Source: Williamsia muralis NBRC 105860
Lineage (GTDB): Bacteria; Actinomycetota; Actinomycetes; Mycobacteriales; Mycobacteriaceae
Direction of reading: 5' to 3'
DNA length: 64,000 bases
Assembly (NCBI RefSeq): GCF_001598915.1
Contig: NZ_BDAP01000001.1
Span: 1,364,001 to 1,428,000 of the forward strand
Shown here: positions 16,320 to 25,528 of the stretch, piece after piece
Layout: every line of letters begins with the position of its first letter
Numbering within the stretch: the first letter of the stretch is position 1
Translations under genes and position numbers: made by a program
The notes under the pieces: generated by a model
What the model was told of the DNA's origin: nothing
Database searches by the model: none
The model's input: only the letters and a program-made list of their open reading frames with translations

Positions 16320-19300
16320 ATGGCCCGGTCAACGGATAGGAAGCCAAACGGGGTTCAGGGCGAGGCAGCAAAGGCCCTCCTCGACGTCGGCAGGTTCTTC
16401 ACCCGGTGGGATGAGAGCGACGACGGCCGCATGGTGTTCCGGGAGGGCGGCCGTGCGGGTGACGTGTTCTACCGCGACCGATGGAGTCACGACAAGATCG
16501 TCCGATCCACCCACGGCGTGAACTGCACCGGTTCCTGTTCGTGGAAGGTGTATGTCAAAGACGGCATCATCACCTGGGAAACCCAGGAGACCGACTATCC
16601 ATCGGTCGGCCCGGACAGGCCCGAGTACGAGCCGCGTGGGTGCCCCCGAGGTGCCGCGTTCTCCTGGTACACCTATTCGCCCACTCGGGTCCGGCACCCC
16701 TACGCCCGCGGCGTACTCGTGGAGATGTACCGCGCCGCGAAGGCTCGTGTGGGCGACCCGGTGCTCGCCTGGGCCGATGTGGTTGGCGACCCGATGCGTC
16801 GGAGGTCCTACCAACAGGCACGGGGCAAGGGCGGCCTGGTCCGGGTGTCGTGGGACGAGGCCATCGAGATGGCAGCCGCGGCGCACGTCCACACCATCAA
16901 GACCTACGGCCCCGACCGCTGTGCCGGCTTCTCGCCCATCCCGGCGATGTCGATGGTCTCGCACTGTGTGGGCACCCGATTCATCCAGCTCATCGGCGGC
17001 GTGATGACGTCGTTCTACGACTGGTACGCCGACCTCCCGGTCGCCAGCCCGCAGGTGTTCGGCGACCAGACCGATGTGCCCGAATCCGGCGACTGGTGGG
17101 ACGCCACCTATCTGATGATGTGGGGCTCCAACGTTCCGGTCACGCGCACGCCTGATGCGCATTGGATGGCCGAGGTGCGTTATCGCGGAACGAAAGTCGT
17201 CACCGTAAGCCCCGACTACGCCGACAACAGCAAGTTCGCCGACGAATGGCTACCAGCGCAGGCAGGTACGGACGCGGCGCTCGCCATGGCGATGGGTCAC
17301 GTCATCCTCACCGAGTTCTTCGCTCGAGACTCGGTGCCGTTTTTCAACGACTACATCAAGACGTACAGCGACTTGCCGTTCCTCATCCACCTCGACGAGC
17401 ACGACGGCGCGTACGTGCCCGGAAAGTTTGTCACCGCAGACGAACTCGCGACACTGCCCGACGGTGCGGCGCCCGAGGACGAGGTGTGGAAAACGGTTGT
17501 CCTCGACAAGAACACCGGCGAGCCCGTGGTGCCGAATGGGTCGCTCGGCTTCCGGTTCTCGAAGTCGGGAGAGGGTCGGTGGAATCTCGACCTCGGCGAC
17601 ATCGAACCGGTCCTCACGTTGCTCGGACGTGACGGCACCGACGCCGTCGAGATCTTGCTCCCGGCCTTCGACGCCCCGGATGGCTCCGGCACGATCCTGC
17701 GACGGGGTGTTCCGGCGACGAGGGTCAACGGAGCACTGGTGACCACCGTCTTCGACCTGATGTTCGCGCAATACGGCGTTGCTCGCGACGGCTTACCGGG
17801 GGAGTGGCCTGCAGGCTATGACGACGTCAGCACGCCGTACACACCCGCGTGGCAGGCCGAGATCACCGGCGTCCCGGCACAAGCCGCGATCCGGGTGGCC
17901 CGCGAGTTCGCCACCAACTCGATCGATTCGGGTGGGCGCTCGATGATCATCATGGGAGCCGGCATCTGTCAGTGGTTCCACGGGGATGCCACCTACCGCG
18001 CCATCCTGTCGTTGCTGATCCTCACCGGCTGCATGGGCCGCAACGGTGGTGGCTGGGCTCACTATGTGGGGCAGGAGAAGTGCCGACCCATCACCGGATG
18101 GATCTCGCTGGCCAACGCGCTCGACTGGTCGCGGCCGCCGCGCACCATGACCGGAACGTCGTACTGGTACATGCACACCGACCAGTGGCGCAACGACGGT
18201 TACTCCGCGGCGTCGCTCGCTTCACCCTTGTCTCGCGGCACGCTCGACCACGAACACACCGCCGATGCCATTGCGCAGTCGGCCCGTCTCGGCTGGATGC
18301 CGTTTTACCCCCAATTCGACCGCAACCCACTCGACATCGCCGATGAGGCGAATGCTGCGGTGGACGCCGGGACTGCAGACTCAGTCGGTGGCTATGTGGC
18401 CGAGAAGCTTCACGACGGTGGGCTCACCCCGGCCATCACTGATATCGATGCACCGGAGAACTGGCCGCGCACTCTGGTGCTGTGGCGCTCGAACCTGATG
18501 GGTTCGTCAGCCAAGGGCAACGAGTACTTCCTGCGTCACCTGCTCGGGACACACCACAACGTGTTGGGAACCGAGAATCCGGAGACACCCCGGCCACGGG
18601 ACGTGAAGTGGCACGACGAGGCCCCGGAGGGCAAGCTCGACCTGCTGATGTCGGCGGACTTCCGGATGACATCCACAACACTGTTGTCCGACATCGTGTT
18701 TCCGGCCGCCACGTGGTACGAGAAATACGACCTGTCGTCCACCGACATGCATCCGTTTGTACACGCCTTCTCGCCCGCGATCGATCCGCCGTGGGAAGCC
18801 AAGTCCGACTTCGATCTGTTTCACACACTGGCCGAGAAGTTCTCGGCCCTGGCCAAGACCCACCTCGGGGTGCGCCGCGATCTTGTCAGCGTTCCGATGC
18901 AGCACGACACCCCCGGTGAGATCGCGCAGCCGCACGGGCGGGTGATGGATTGGCAGGGCGCCCCGGACCCGGGAACGCCAGGCAAGAACATGCCGAACTT
19001 CACCGTGGTGGAACGTGATTACACCGCCATCGCCGACAAGCTCGCTGCCGTCGGGCCGCTGGTGGACAAGCTGGGCTTCACGGTCAAGAACGTCACCTAC
19101 GACCTGGCCGAGCAGAGCGAACACCTGGCCTCCATCAACGGCGTGATGCTCGGTGGTGCCGCCGACGGTCGCCCCGCCCTCGACGCCGACGTCAAACTCG
19201 CCGAAGCAATCTTGACGTTCTCTGGCACCACCAACGGTGCGGTGGCCGTGGACGGATTCGAAAAGCTGCAAAAACGTGTGGGCAAGCGCCTCGACGACCT

Positions 19301-20048
19301 CGCGGGCGGCTCGGAAGAGAAGCGGATCACGTTCGCCGACACCCAGCGCGCACCGGTCCCGGTGATCACCTCACCGGAATGGTCGGGCTCGGAAACCGGT
19401 GGCCGCCGATATGCGCCGTTCACCGTGAACATCGAGCGGCTCAAGCCTTTCCACACACTCACCGGCCGCATGCACTTCTATCTCGACCACGACTGGATGA
19501 TCGATATGGGCGAGGCACTGCCCATCTACCGGCCCCCACTCGACATGCAACGGCTGTTCGGTGAGCCCCGTTTGGGTCCCGATGGTGCGCAACAGGTGAC
19601 GGTCCGCTACCTCACGCCACATTCCAAGTGGTCCATCCACTCCGAGTACCAGGACAACCTGTTCATGTTGTCGTTGTCGCGGGGTGGCCCGACCGCCTGG
19701 CTCAGTCCTGAGGATGCTGCCGCGATCGACGTGTCCGACAACGACTGGATCGAATGTGTCAACGCCAATGGTGTTCTCGTATGCCGGGCCATCGTGAGTC
19801 ACCGGATGCCGGCAGGAGTGGCGTACGTCTACCACGTGCAGGAGCGCACCATCGACGTTCCGAAGTCCGAGGCGACCGGACGCCGGGGCGGGATCCACAA
19901 TTCGGCCACCCGATTACTCGTGAAACCAACGCACCTGATCGGCGGCTATGCCCAATTGTCGTACGCCTTCAACTATCTCGGGCCGGCAGGTAATCAACGC
20001 GACATGGTGGCCACCATTCGCAAACGCAGCCAGGAGGTGACGTTCTGA
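16320..20048 (+). CDS. narG: Respiratory nitrate reductase, alpha (molybdopterin) subunit
   Basis: 1242 aa, the standard NarG length. It reduces nitrate to nitrite at a bis-MGD molybdenum centre on the cytoplasmic side of the membrane. The FS0 iron-sulfur ligands are all present: His65, Cys69, Cys73 (HGVNCTGSC) and Cys108 (PRGCPRG). The Mo-ligand Asp lies in WYADLPVASPQ, followed by the NarG signature FGDQTDVPESGDWW. There is no twin-arginine signal, as expected for cytoplasmic NarG. ATG 16320 follows GGTGG at 16311. The stop overlaps the narH start by one base, so translation is coupled. It heads narGHJIK; regulation is probably by oxygen or nitrate through the AT-rich region upstream. Confidence 0.97.
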   Translation: MARSTDRKPNGVQGEAAKALLDVGRFFTRWDESDDGRMVFREGGRAGDVFYRDRWSHDKIVRSTHGVNCTGSCSWKVYVKDGIITWETQETDYPSVGPDRPEYEPRGCPRGAAFSWYTYSPTRVRHPYARGVLVEMYRAAKARVGDPVLAWADVVGDPMRRRSYQQARGKGGLVRVSWDEAIEMAAAAHVHTIKTYGPDRCAGFSPIPAMSMVSHCVGTRFIQLIGGVMTSFYDWYADLPVASPQVFGDQTDVPESGDWWDATYLMMWGSNVPVTRTPDAHWMAEVRYRGTKVVTVSPDYADNSKFADEWLPAQAGTDAALAMAMGHVILTEFFARDSVPFFNDYIKTYSDLPFLIHLDEHDGAYVPGKFVTADELATLPDGAAPEDEVWKTVVLDKNTGEPVVPNGSLGFRFSKSGEGRWNLDLGDIEPVLTLLGRDGTDAVEILLPAFDAPDGSGTILRRGVPATRVNGALVTTVFDLMFAQYGVARDGLPGEWPAGYDDVSTPYTPAWQAEITGVPAQAAIRVAREFATNSIDSGGRSMIIMGAGICQWFHGDATYRAILSLLILTGCMGRNGGGWAHYVGQEKCRPITGWISLANALDWSRPPRTMTGTSYWYMHTDQWRNDGYSAASLASPLSRGTLDHEHTADAIAQSARLGWMPFYPQFDRNPLDIADEANAAVDAGTADSVGGYVAEKLHDGGLTPAITDIDAPENWPRTLVLWRSNLMGSSAKGNEYFLRHLLGTHHNVLGTENPETPRPRDVKWHDEAPEGKLDLLMSADFRMTSTTLLSDIVFPAATWYEKYDLSSTDMHPFVHAFSPAIDPPWEAKSDFDLFHTLAEKFSALAKTHLGVRRDLVSVPMQHDTPGEIAQPHGRVMDWQGAPDPGTPGKNMPNFTVVERDYTAIADKLAAVGPLVDKLGFTVKNVTYDLAEQSEHLASINGVMLGGAADGRPALDADVKLAEAILTFSGTTNGAVAVDGFEKLQKRVGKRLDDLAGGSEEKRITFADTQRAPVPVITSPEWSGSETGGRRYAPFTVNIERLKPFHTLTGRMHFYLDHDWMIDMGEALPIYRPPLDMQRLFGEPRLGPDGAQQVTVRYLTPHSKWSIHSEYQDNLFMLSLSRGGPTAWLSPEDAAAIDVSDNDWIECVNANGVLVCRAIVSHRMPAGVAYVYHVQERTIDVPKSEATGRRGGIHNSATRLLVKPTHLIGGYAQLSYAFNYLGPAGNQRDMVATIRKRSQEVTF

Positions 20049-21712
20049 TGCGAGTCATGGCGCAGGTCGGCATGGTGATGAACCTCGACAAGTGCATCGG
20101 ATGCCATACGTGCTCGGTGACGTGTAAACAGGCCTGGACCAATCGCGCCGGCACCGAATACGTCTGGTTCAACAACGTCGAGACGCGTCCCGGTCAGGGT
20201 TACCCGCGGCGGTATGAAGATCAGGAGAAGTGGCGCGGCGGTTGGCATCTGAATGCGAAAGGCAAGCTACGTCTGCGCACCGGCGGGCGATTGCAGAAGC
20301 TGTGGACCCTGTTCGCCAGTCCGGTCCAGCCGACCATCGCCGACTACTACGAGCCGTGGACCTACGACTACCAGACGCTGATCGACGCCCCGCTCGGCGA
20401 CGATTTCCCGGTGGCCCGACCCAAATCGCTGCTCACCGGCGAGGACACGAAGATCTCCTGGTCGGCCAACTGGGACGACAACCTTGGTGGCTCAACCGCA
20501 TACGGGGACCTCGATCCCATCGTCGAAAAGCTGCGTCGCGAGTCCGAAGAAGCGATCAAGTTCAGTTTCGAACAGACCTTCATGTTCTACCTGCCGCGCA
20601 TCTGCGAGCACTGCCTCAATCCGTCGTGCATGGCTTCCTGCCCGAGCGGCGCCATCTACAAACGCAGTGAAGACGGCATCGTCCTGGTCGATCAAGACCA
20701 GTGCCGCGGTTGGCGCCAGTGCATCACCGGATGTCCCTACAAGAAGATGTATTTCAACCACAAGTCGGGCAAGGCCGAGAAGTGCACCCTGTGCTACCCG
20801 CGCATCGAAGTCGGGCAGCCGACGGTGTGTTCGGAGACGTGCGTCGGACGTCTGCGCTACCTCGGAATCTTCCTCTACGACGCCGACGCCGTCACCGATG
20901 CTGCCTCCACCCCGGACGAAAAAGACCTGTACGAAGCACAACTCGATCTCCTTCTCGATCCCGACGACACTGACGTGATTGCCGCTGCCAGACGAGATGG
21001 GATCCCTGACGACTGGCTGGAGGCCGCCCGCCGGTCACCGGTGTACGCGCTGGCCAAGAAGTACCGCGTCGCGTTGCCCCTGCATCCGGAATACCGCACC
21101 ATGCCGATGGTCTGGTACGTCCCGCCGCTCTCGCCGATCGTCGACTTGCTCGCCGACCAAGGGCACGATGCCGAGAGTCCGGGCACGTTGTTCGGTGCGA
21201 TCGACGCCCTGCGCATCCCGGTCGAATACCTCGCTGAACTGTTCACTGCGGGAGACACCGACGTGATCGACAGGGTTCTCAAGCGCTTGGCCGGCATGCG
21301 CGCCTACATGCGCGACGTCACGCTCGGCCGGGAGCCTAATCCTGATATTCCGGCTGCGGTCGGTATGTCCGAGGAAGAGGTGTACGAGATGTACCGCCTG
21401 ATGGCCATCGCCAAATACGAAGACCGCTACGTGATTCCGACCGCCCATCTCGAGCAGGCCGAGCAACTCGACGAGATGGCCTGCGCTCTGGACTACGAAG
21501 AGGGTCCCGGGATGTTCGAATCCGGTGCGTTCGGAGAGGCCAGTGGTCGCCCGGCGCCGGTGTCGGTGGAAACGTTCCACGCTCTCAAGCAACGGCAGAC
21601 CACCAACACTGCGGCGGGGGAGGCGAGCATGGCAGGCCGCGTGAACCTGCTGAACTGGGACGGCAACGGTGTCCCTAACGGCATGTTCCCCGGACCTTCG
21701 GAGCTGCGATGA
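20048..21712 (+). CDS. narH: Respiratory nitrate reductase, beta (iron-sulfur) subunit
   Basis: 554 aa. It carries electrons from NarI to NarG through four iron-sulfur clusters. Four cysteine groups are visible: C16-x2-C19-x2-C22-x3-C26 (CIGCHTCSVTC), CEHCLNPSCMASCP, CRGWRQCITGCP (Trp replaces the first inner Cys of this group, as in the 3Fe-4S cluster of the family) and CTLCYP with a later CSETC. Overlaps narG by one base at the start and narJ by four bases at the end (ATGA). It is somewhat longer at the C-terminus than enterobacterial NarH, as usual for actinobacteria. Confidence 0.97.
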   Translation: MRVMAQVGMVMNLDKCIGCHTCSVTCKQAWTNRAGTEYVWFNNVETRPGQGYPRRYEDQEKWRGGWHLNAKGKLRLRTGGRLQKLWTLFASPVQPTIADYYEPWTYDYQTLIDAPLGDDFPVARPKSLLTGEDTKISWSANWDDNLGGSTAYGDLDPIVEKLRRESEEAIKFSFEQTFMFYLPRICEHCLNPSCMASCPSGAIYKRSEDGIVLVDQDQCRGWRQCITGCPYKKMYFNHKSGKAEKCTLCYPRIEVGQPTVCSETCVGRLRYLGIFLYDADAVTDAASTPDEKDLYEAQLDLLLDPDDTDVIAAARRDGIPDDWLEAARRSPVYALAKKYRVALPLHPEYRTMPMVWYVPPLSPIVDLLADQGHDAESPGTLFGAIDALRIPVEYLAELFTAGDTDVIDRVLKRLAGMRAYMRDVTLGREPNPDIPAAVGMSEEEVYEMYRLMAIAKYEDRYVIPTAHLEQAEQLDEMACALDYEEGPGMFESGAFGEASGRPAPVSVETFHALKQRQTTNTAAGEASMAGRVNLLNWDGNGVPNGMFPGPSELR

Positions 21713-22356
21713 GGTGGCTACGCGGCACGCGCGGTATCGACCACCGGGTGATTTACCAGGTTGCGTCGTGGTGTCTGAGCTATCCGGATGAACAGTTGTT
21801 GTCGAAAGTTGCACTGCTGCAAGCAGCTCTCGACGAGCATCCTGATCGGAACACCGCCACGTCGCTGCATCGTTTCGTCGACTATCTGACCAGTGCTGAC
21901 GCCGAGGCCATCCGCCGCGAGTACGTCGACGTCTTCGACCTGTCGAACAAGCGGACGCTGTACCTGTCGTACTGGACCGATGGGGACACCAGGCGCAGGG
22001 GAGCAGTGTTGGGCGAGTTCAAGCAGATGTACCGCGACAGCGGGTATCTCGTTGATCTGCACGGTGAGTTGCCCGACCATCTGCCCGTGGTGCTCGAATA
22101 CTGCGCGCGCGCTGATCCTGCGGTTGTCCAGGAACTCCTCACCAGGTACCGCGCAGCTCTCGAACTCATCCGGTTCGGCCTCCTCGATACGGGATCGCCT
22201 TATGGCGATGTGTTGACCGCTGTGTGCTCGACAGTGCCAGGCGCCTCGCCGACGGACCGTCAATCCGCAATGGCCATGCGGCCGTCCATCCCGATGGAAA
22301 CGGTTGGCCTCGAACCGTTCGACCCCCGCCTGCTACCCATCGCGGAGACGAGGTGA
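21709..22356 (+). CDS. narJ: Nitrate reductase assembly chaperone
   Basis: 215 aa. NarJ proteins bind apo-NarG and help insert the molybdenum cofactor before membrane attachment; they are not part of the mature enzyme. The helical pattern is typical of the family: VIYQVASWCLSYPDEQLL near the N-terminus and LPDHLPVVLEYCA near residues 122-134. The ATG overlaps the narH stop (ATGA), giving coupled translation. The narI GTG follows 3 bases after its stop. Confidence 0.92.
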   Translation: MRWLRGTRGIDHRVIYQVASWCLSYPDEQLLSKVALLQAALDEHPDRNTATSLHRFVDYLTSADAEAIRREYVDVFDLSNKRTLYLSYWTDGDTRRRGAVLGEFKQMYRDSGYLVDLHGELPDHLPVVLEYCARADPAVVQELLTRYRAALELIRFGLLDTGSPYGDVLTAVCSTVPGASPTDRQSAMAMRPSIPMETVGLEPFDPRLLPIAETR

Positions 22357-22359
22357 GAC

Positions 22360-23106
22360 GTGGACATCTTCCTGTGGGGCGTCGTCCCATACCTGACCCT
22401 GGCCCTTCTCATCGGCGGCACCATCTGGCGCTACCGGTACGACAAGTTCGGCTGGACCACGCGTTCTTCGGAGTTGTACGAATCGCGACTCCTGCGCATC
22501 GGTTCACCCCTCTTCCATTTCGGGATCCTGGTGGTGATCATCGGCCACGCCATCGGCCTGGTGATCCCCGAATCCCTCACTGAGGCAGTGGGTGTTACCG
22601 AAGACCTCTACCATCTGAACTCCGCGTTCTTCGGCATCATCGCGGGGGTTTGCACCTTGGCCGGTCTGGTCATCTTGATCTATCGGCGCCGCACTGTCGG
22701 ACCGGTGTTCATGGCCACCACACGCAACGACAAGGTGATGTATCTGGTTCTCACCGCCGCGTTGCTGCTCGGTCTGTACTGCACATTTCTCGGCGTGGTG
22801 CCTGGGCAAAAGGGTGTCAACTACCGGGAAACAGTCTCGCCGTGGTTCCGTTCCATCTTCTACTTCAACCCCGACGTCGCAGCGATGAACAACGCGCCGT
22901 TGAGGTTTCATATCCACGTTCTCGTCGGAATGCTGGTGTTCGCGATGGTGCCGTTCACCCGGCTGGTGCACATGTTCACCGCACCCGTGCACTATCTGTT
23001 CCGGCCGTACATCGTCTATCGCAGCCGTGACCAGCACTCGTCCCCTGGCAACCAACAGTATCGGCGCGGATGGGCGCCGGTCGGAGTGAAGGACCGCGAA
23101 CGATGA
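22360..23106 (+). CDS. narI: Nitrate reductase, gamma (cytochrome b) subunit
   Basis: 248 aa with five membrane segments. It takes electrons from menaquinol and passes them through two b hemes to NarH. His residues in the expected membrane positions are seen, for example in SPLFHFGILVVIIGHAIG (TM2) and RFHIHVLVGMLVFAMVPFTRLVH (TM5), shortened here to their heme-ligand contexts LFHFG and RLVH. GTG start at 22360 with AGGTGAGA just before it, overlapping the narJ end. The stop overlaps the narK ATG by four bases. Confidence 0.95.
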   Translation: MDIFLWGVVPYLTLALLIGGTIWRYRYDKFGWTTRSSELYESRLLRIGSPLFHFGILVVIIGHAIGLVIPESLTEAVGVTEDLYHLNSAFFGIIAGVCTLAGLVILIYRRRTVGPVFMATTRNDKVMYLVLTAALLLGLYCTFLGVVPGQKGVNYRETVSPWFRSIFYFNPDVAAMNNAPLRFHIHVLVGMLVFAMVPFTRLVHMFTAPVHYLFRPYIVYRSRDQHSSPGNQQYRRGWAPVGVKDRER

Positions 23107-24326
23107 CGATGTCGACAGGGACGGAGGTGCCGGTGGACCGGCGCGCGCAGACACTCAATCTTGTTCTCGCCACCACAGCGTTCACCATCAGCTTCTGGGC
23201 CTGGAACCTGATCGGTCCGTTGGGGGTTCGGTACACCGCCGACATGGACTTGTCGTCGACAGCCAAGTCGGTGCTGGTGGCGATCCCGATCCTGGTGGGC
23301 TCGCTGGGCAGGATCCTCACCGGGGCACTGACCGACCGGCTCGGCGGACGAATCATGTTCCCGGTGTTGCTCCTTGCCTCAGTGCCGTTTGTCATCCTGG
23401 TGGCCATCGGCGGGCACTTCGACAACTACACGATCCTGGTGATCGCGGGCTTCTTCCTCGGTATTGCCGGCACCTCGTTCGCGGTCGGCATCCCATTCGT
23501 GAACGCCTGGTACGACAAGTCACGGCGAGGTTTCGCCACCGGCATCTTCGGCGCGGGAATGGGCGGCACAGCACTGTCGGCGTTCTTCACGCCGCGCTTT
23601 GTTCAGTGGTTCGGATACGTCACCACCCACGTCATCATCGCCGTGGCACTCGTGGTGGTCGCTGCTATCTGCTGGGTGCTGATGCGGGACTCACCCCGGT
23701 GGTCGGCAAATCACGATGCGGTGGTGCCCAAGCTGATCGGTGCTGCCAAACTGCCGATCACCTGGCAGATGGGATTCCTTTACGCCGCGGCGTTCGGTGG
23801 ATTCGTCGCATTCCCGACGTACCTTCCGACCTACTTGAACGATGTGTACGGCTTCGACATCGAGGCAGCCGGAACCCGCACCGCTGGCTTCGCGATCGCC
23901 GCGGTGGTCGCCCGCCCGCTCGGTGGCATCCTCTCTGATCGCTTCGGAGCGCGACTCATCACCGTGATCTCGTGTGCCGGCGCGTCCGTCCTGGCGATCT
24001 GGATGATCACCAAACCGCCCCTGGAGATCCCCGCCGGCCTCGACTTCGTGCTCATGGCGTTGTGCATGGGGCTCGGCTCAGGGTCGGTCTTCAGCTGGGT
24101 GGCCAAGGAGGCGCCGCAGGAGCGAGTCGGATCCGTGACCGGAATCGTTGGTGCTGCAGGCGGACTCGGGGGCTTCTTCCCGCCGCTGCTCATGGGCGCC
24201 ACCTACAACGCCGAAGACCACAGCTACACGGTCGGCCTGACGCTCCTGGTCATCGTGTCCGCACTTGCTGCGGTGTACACGGCGTTCGGTATCCGGCACC
24301 GGAAGTCGGAGAACGCCGCCGTTTGA
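23103..24326 (+). CDS. narK: Nitrate/nitrite transporter, NarK type
   Basis: 407 aa, 12 predicted membrane helices, MFS nitrate porter family. It contains both nitrate-signature-like Gly-rich helices, GIAGTSFAVGIPFVNAWY in TM5 and GLGSGSVFSWVAKEAPQE in TM11. The TM2 Arg that contacts nitrate is in GSLGRILTG, and the MFS loop TDRLGGR follows. It should import nitrate and/or export nitrite. The start is ATG 23103, overlapping the narI stop; the frame extends back to 23070 but without a ribosome site. Its place at the end of narGHJI, with translational coupling, ties transport directly to respiration. Confidence 0.92.
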   Translation: MTMSTGTEVPVDRRAQTLNLVLATTAFTISFWAWNLIGPLGVRYTADMDLSSTAKSVLVAIPILVGSLGRILTGALTDRLGGRIMFPVLLLASVPFVILVAIGGHFDNYTILVIAGFFLGIAGTSFAVGIPFVNAWYDKSRRGFATGIFGAGMGGTALSAFFTPRFVQWFGYVTTHVIIAVALVVVAAICWVLMRDSPRWSANHDAVVPKLIGAAKLPITWQMGFLYAAAFGGFVAFPTYLPTYLNDVYGFDIEAAGTRTAGFAIAAVVARPLGGILSDRFGARLITVISCAGASVLAIWMITKPPLEIPAGLDFVLMALCMGLGSGSVFSWVAKEAPQERVGSVTGIVGAAGGLGGFFPPLLMGATYNAEDHSYTVGLTLLVIVSALAAVYTAFGIRHRKSENAAV

Positions 24327-24410
24327 GCGGCCCCCGTTGTCGTATGCCGGCGCTACTGTCTCCCCACGTGTTGCCCATGGGGATGGGTGACGTCAATCAA
24401 GGGGGAAAGT

Positions 24411-25133
24411 ATGTCGTCAGGGGTGGATGTTCGGATCGACGCGTTGGTAACCGCGTGCGAGCGCGATCTGGGAGACGAGGCTTTGTGGATCAAGCCGAGG
24501 GCGTATCCACAGTCGTTGGCGCTGTGCATCATCGACTCGATCTACTCGACGGGCGCTCAGTACGGTCAGGTGGCCAACATCGTCGAGCGGTACCGCACGT
24601 ATCGATCGGGCCAGGGTGGGGATGCGGACCTCGACGGGCCGGCGGAGTTGCTCGCGACGTTCGACGAGCTGGGTAGCGCGCAGGCGTGGGCGGAACAGAT
24701 CGGCAACCGTAGGCCGACGTCGACGACGCCAGGCGCACCGTTGAAGGCGGAAGCCGTTCGGGACGGTGCGAGCCGCCTTGTCGGACTAGGGATCCGGTCG
24801 GTTGAAGAACTGCGGCTGACGGCAGAGTCCGACGCCATCGATGTGGTCAACAAGTCGTGGCGCGAGGTGCCCGGCCAGCGGTCGGGCGTGACGTGGGCGT
24901 ACGTGCTGATGCTCGCGGGAATACCTGGCGCCAAAGCGAATCGACTGGTGGTCGAGTACGTGGCCGACGTGCTCGAGCTCCCGGTAGGTGAGGTCGACGC
25001 GCGATCGGTCAGCGGGTGGATTCGTGACGTGGCGAAGACGAAGGGATGGAACAGCATTCACACCGAACACGCGATCTGGCGGTTGCAGACCAGACGTCCG
25101 GTGAGTGGGTCGGTGGTTGAAGTGGCCGGGTAG
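24411..25133 (+). CDS. Hypothetical protein with HhH-like C-terminal segment
   Basis: 240 aa, soluble, not firmly recognised. The start at ATG 24411 is supported by GGGGGAAAG directly upstream. The N-terminal half is helical (DALVTACERDLGDEALW, LCIIDSIYSTGAQYG). The C-terminal half has a segment LAGIPGAKANRLVVEYVAD that looks like a helix-hairpin-helix of the DNA-glycosylase (HhH-GPD) superfamily, but I see no catalytic Asp or iron-sulfur cysteines. A nucleic-acid role is only a guess. It ends before a hairpin and a repeat cluster. Confidence 0.65.
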   Translation: MSSGVDVRIDALVTACERDLGDEALWIKPRAYPQSLALCIIDSIYSTGAQYGQVANIVERYRTYRSGQGGDADLDGPAELLATFDELGSAQAWAEQIGNRRPTSTTPGAPLKAEAVRDGASRLVGLGIRSVEELRLTAESDAIDVVNKSWREVPGQRSGVTWAYVLMLAGIPGAKANRLVVEYVADVLELPVGEVDARSVSGWIRDVAKTKGWNSIHTEHAIWRLQTRRPVSGSVVEVAG

Positions 25134-25146
25134 GAGGGTGCTGCAG

Positions 25147-25188
25147 AAGTCGGAGGGAGTGGGGCGTTTGCCGTAGTCCCTCCGACTT
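25147..25188. terminator. Hairpin after the hypothetical gene
   Basis: AAGTCGGAGGGA (25147-25158) pairs perfectly with TCCCTCCGACTT (25177-25188), an 18-base loop between. It lies 13 bases after the stop of the preceding gene and its right arm merges into the 104-bp repeat array, which has further CCTCCGG/CCGGAGG stems. Together they probably stop transcription from both sides. Confidence 0.55.
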
Positions 25189-25440
25189 CGTGTGGTTCCT
25201 CCGGTTGCAGCCGGAGGGTGTGGCTGGTGTCGGAGGGTGTGGGGCCGGGGGAGCGAAGGGGTTGCGGGCGTCGCCCGTGTTTCCTCCGGTTTCGTGTGGT
25301 TCCTCCGGTTGCAGCCGGAGGGTGTGGCTGGTGTCGGAGGGTGTGGGGCCGGGGGAGCGAAGGGGTTGCAGGCGTCGCCCGTGTTTCCTCCGACTTCGTG
25401 TAGCTCCTCCGGTTGTAGTCGGAGGATATGAATGAAACCG
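25187..25440. repeat. 104-bp tandem repeat, two full units and a partial third
   Basis: Units start at 25187, 25291 and 25395, exactly 104 bases apart. The first two are nearly identical through their length; the third breaks off after about 45 bases. Each opens with TTCGTGTGGTTCCTCCGGTT or a variant and contains an internal hairpin in which CCTCCGG pairs with CCGGAGG (25198-25217, 25302-25321, and a weaker copy near 25407-25426). The array fills the gap between two convergent genes. It is not CRISPR: the repeats are contiguous and have no unique spacers. Confidence 0.8.
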
Positions 25441-25528
25441 GAGGGACTGTGCCGATCCGATGCTGACCAAACCGCGGGAGCCCTCGGCACTGCAGCGTCC
25501 GATCTTCAGCTTTGACGAGCTTTGAACC

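Noticed and set aside
25187-25440. Repeats as a CRISPR array
   Set aside because: Units are contiguous 104-mers with no unique spacers and no cas genes nearby.
25200-25490. Minus-strand Pro/His/Thr-rich open frames across the repeat
   Set aside because: Produced by the repeat's base composition; no start signals and no known protein pattern.
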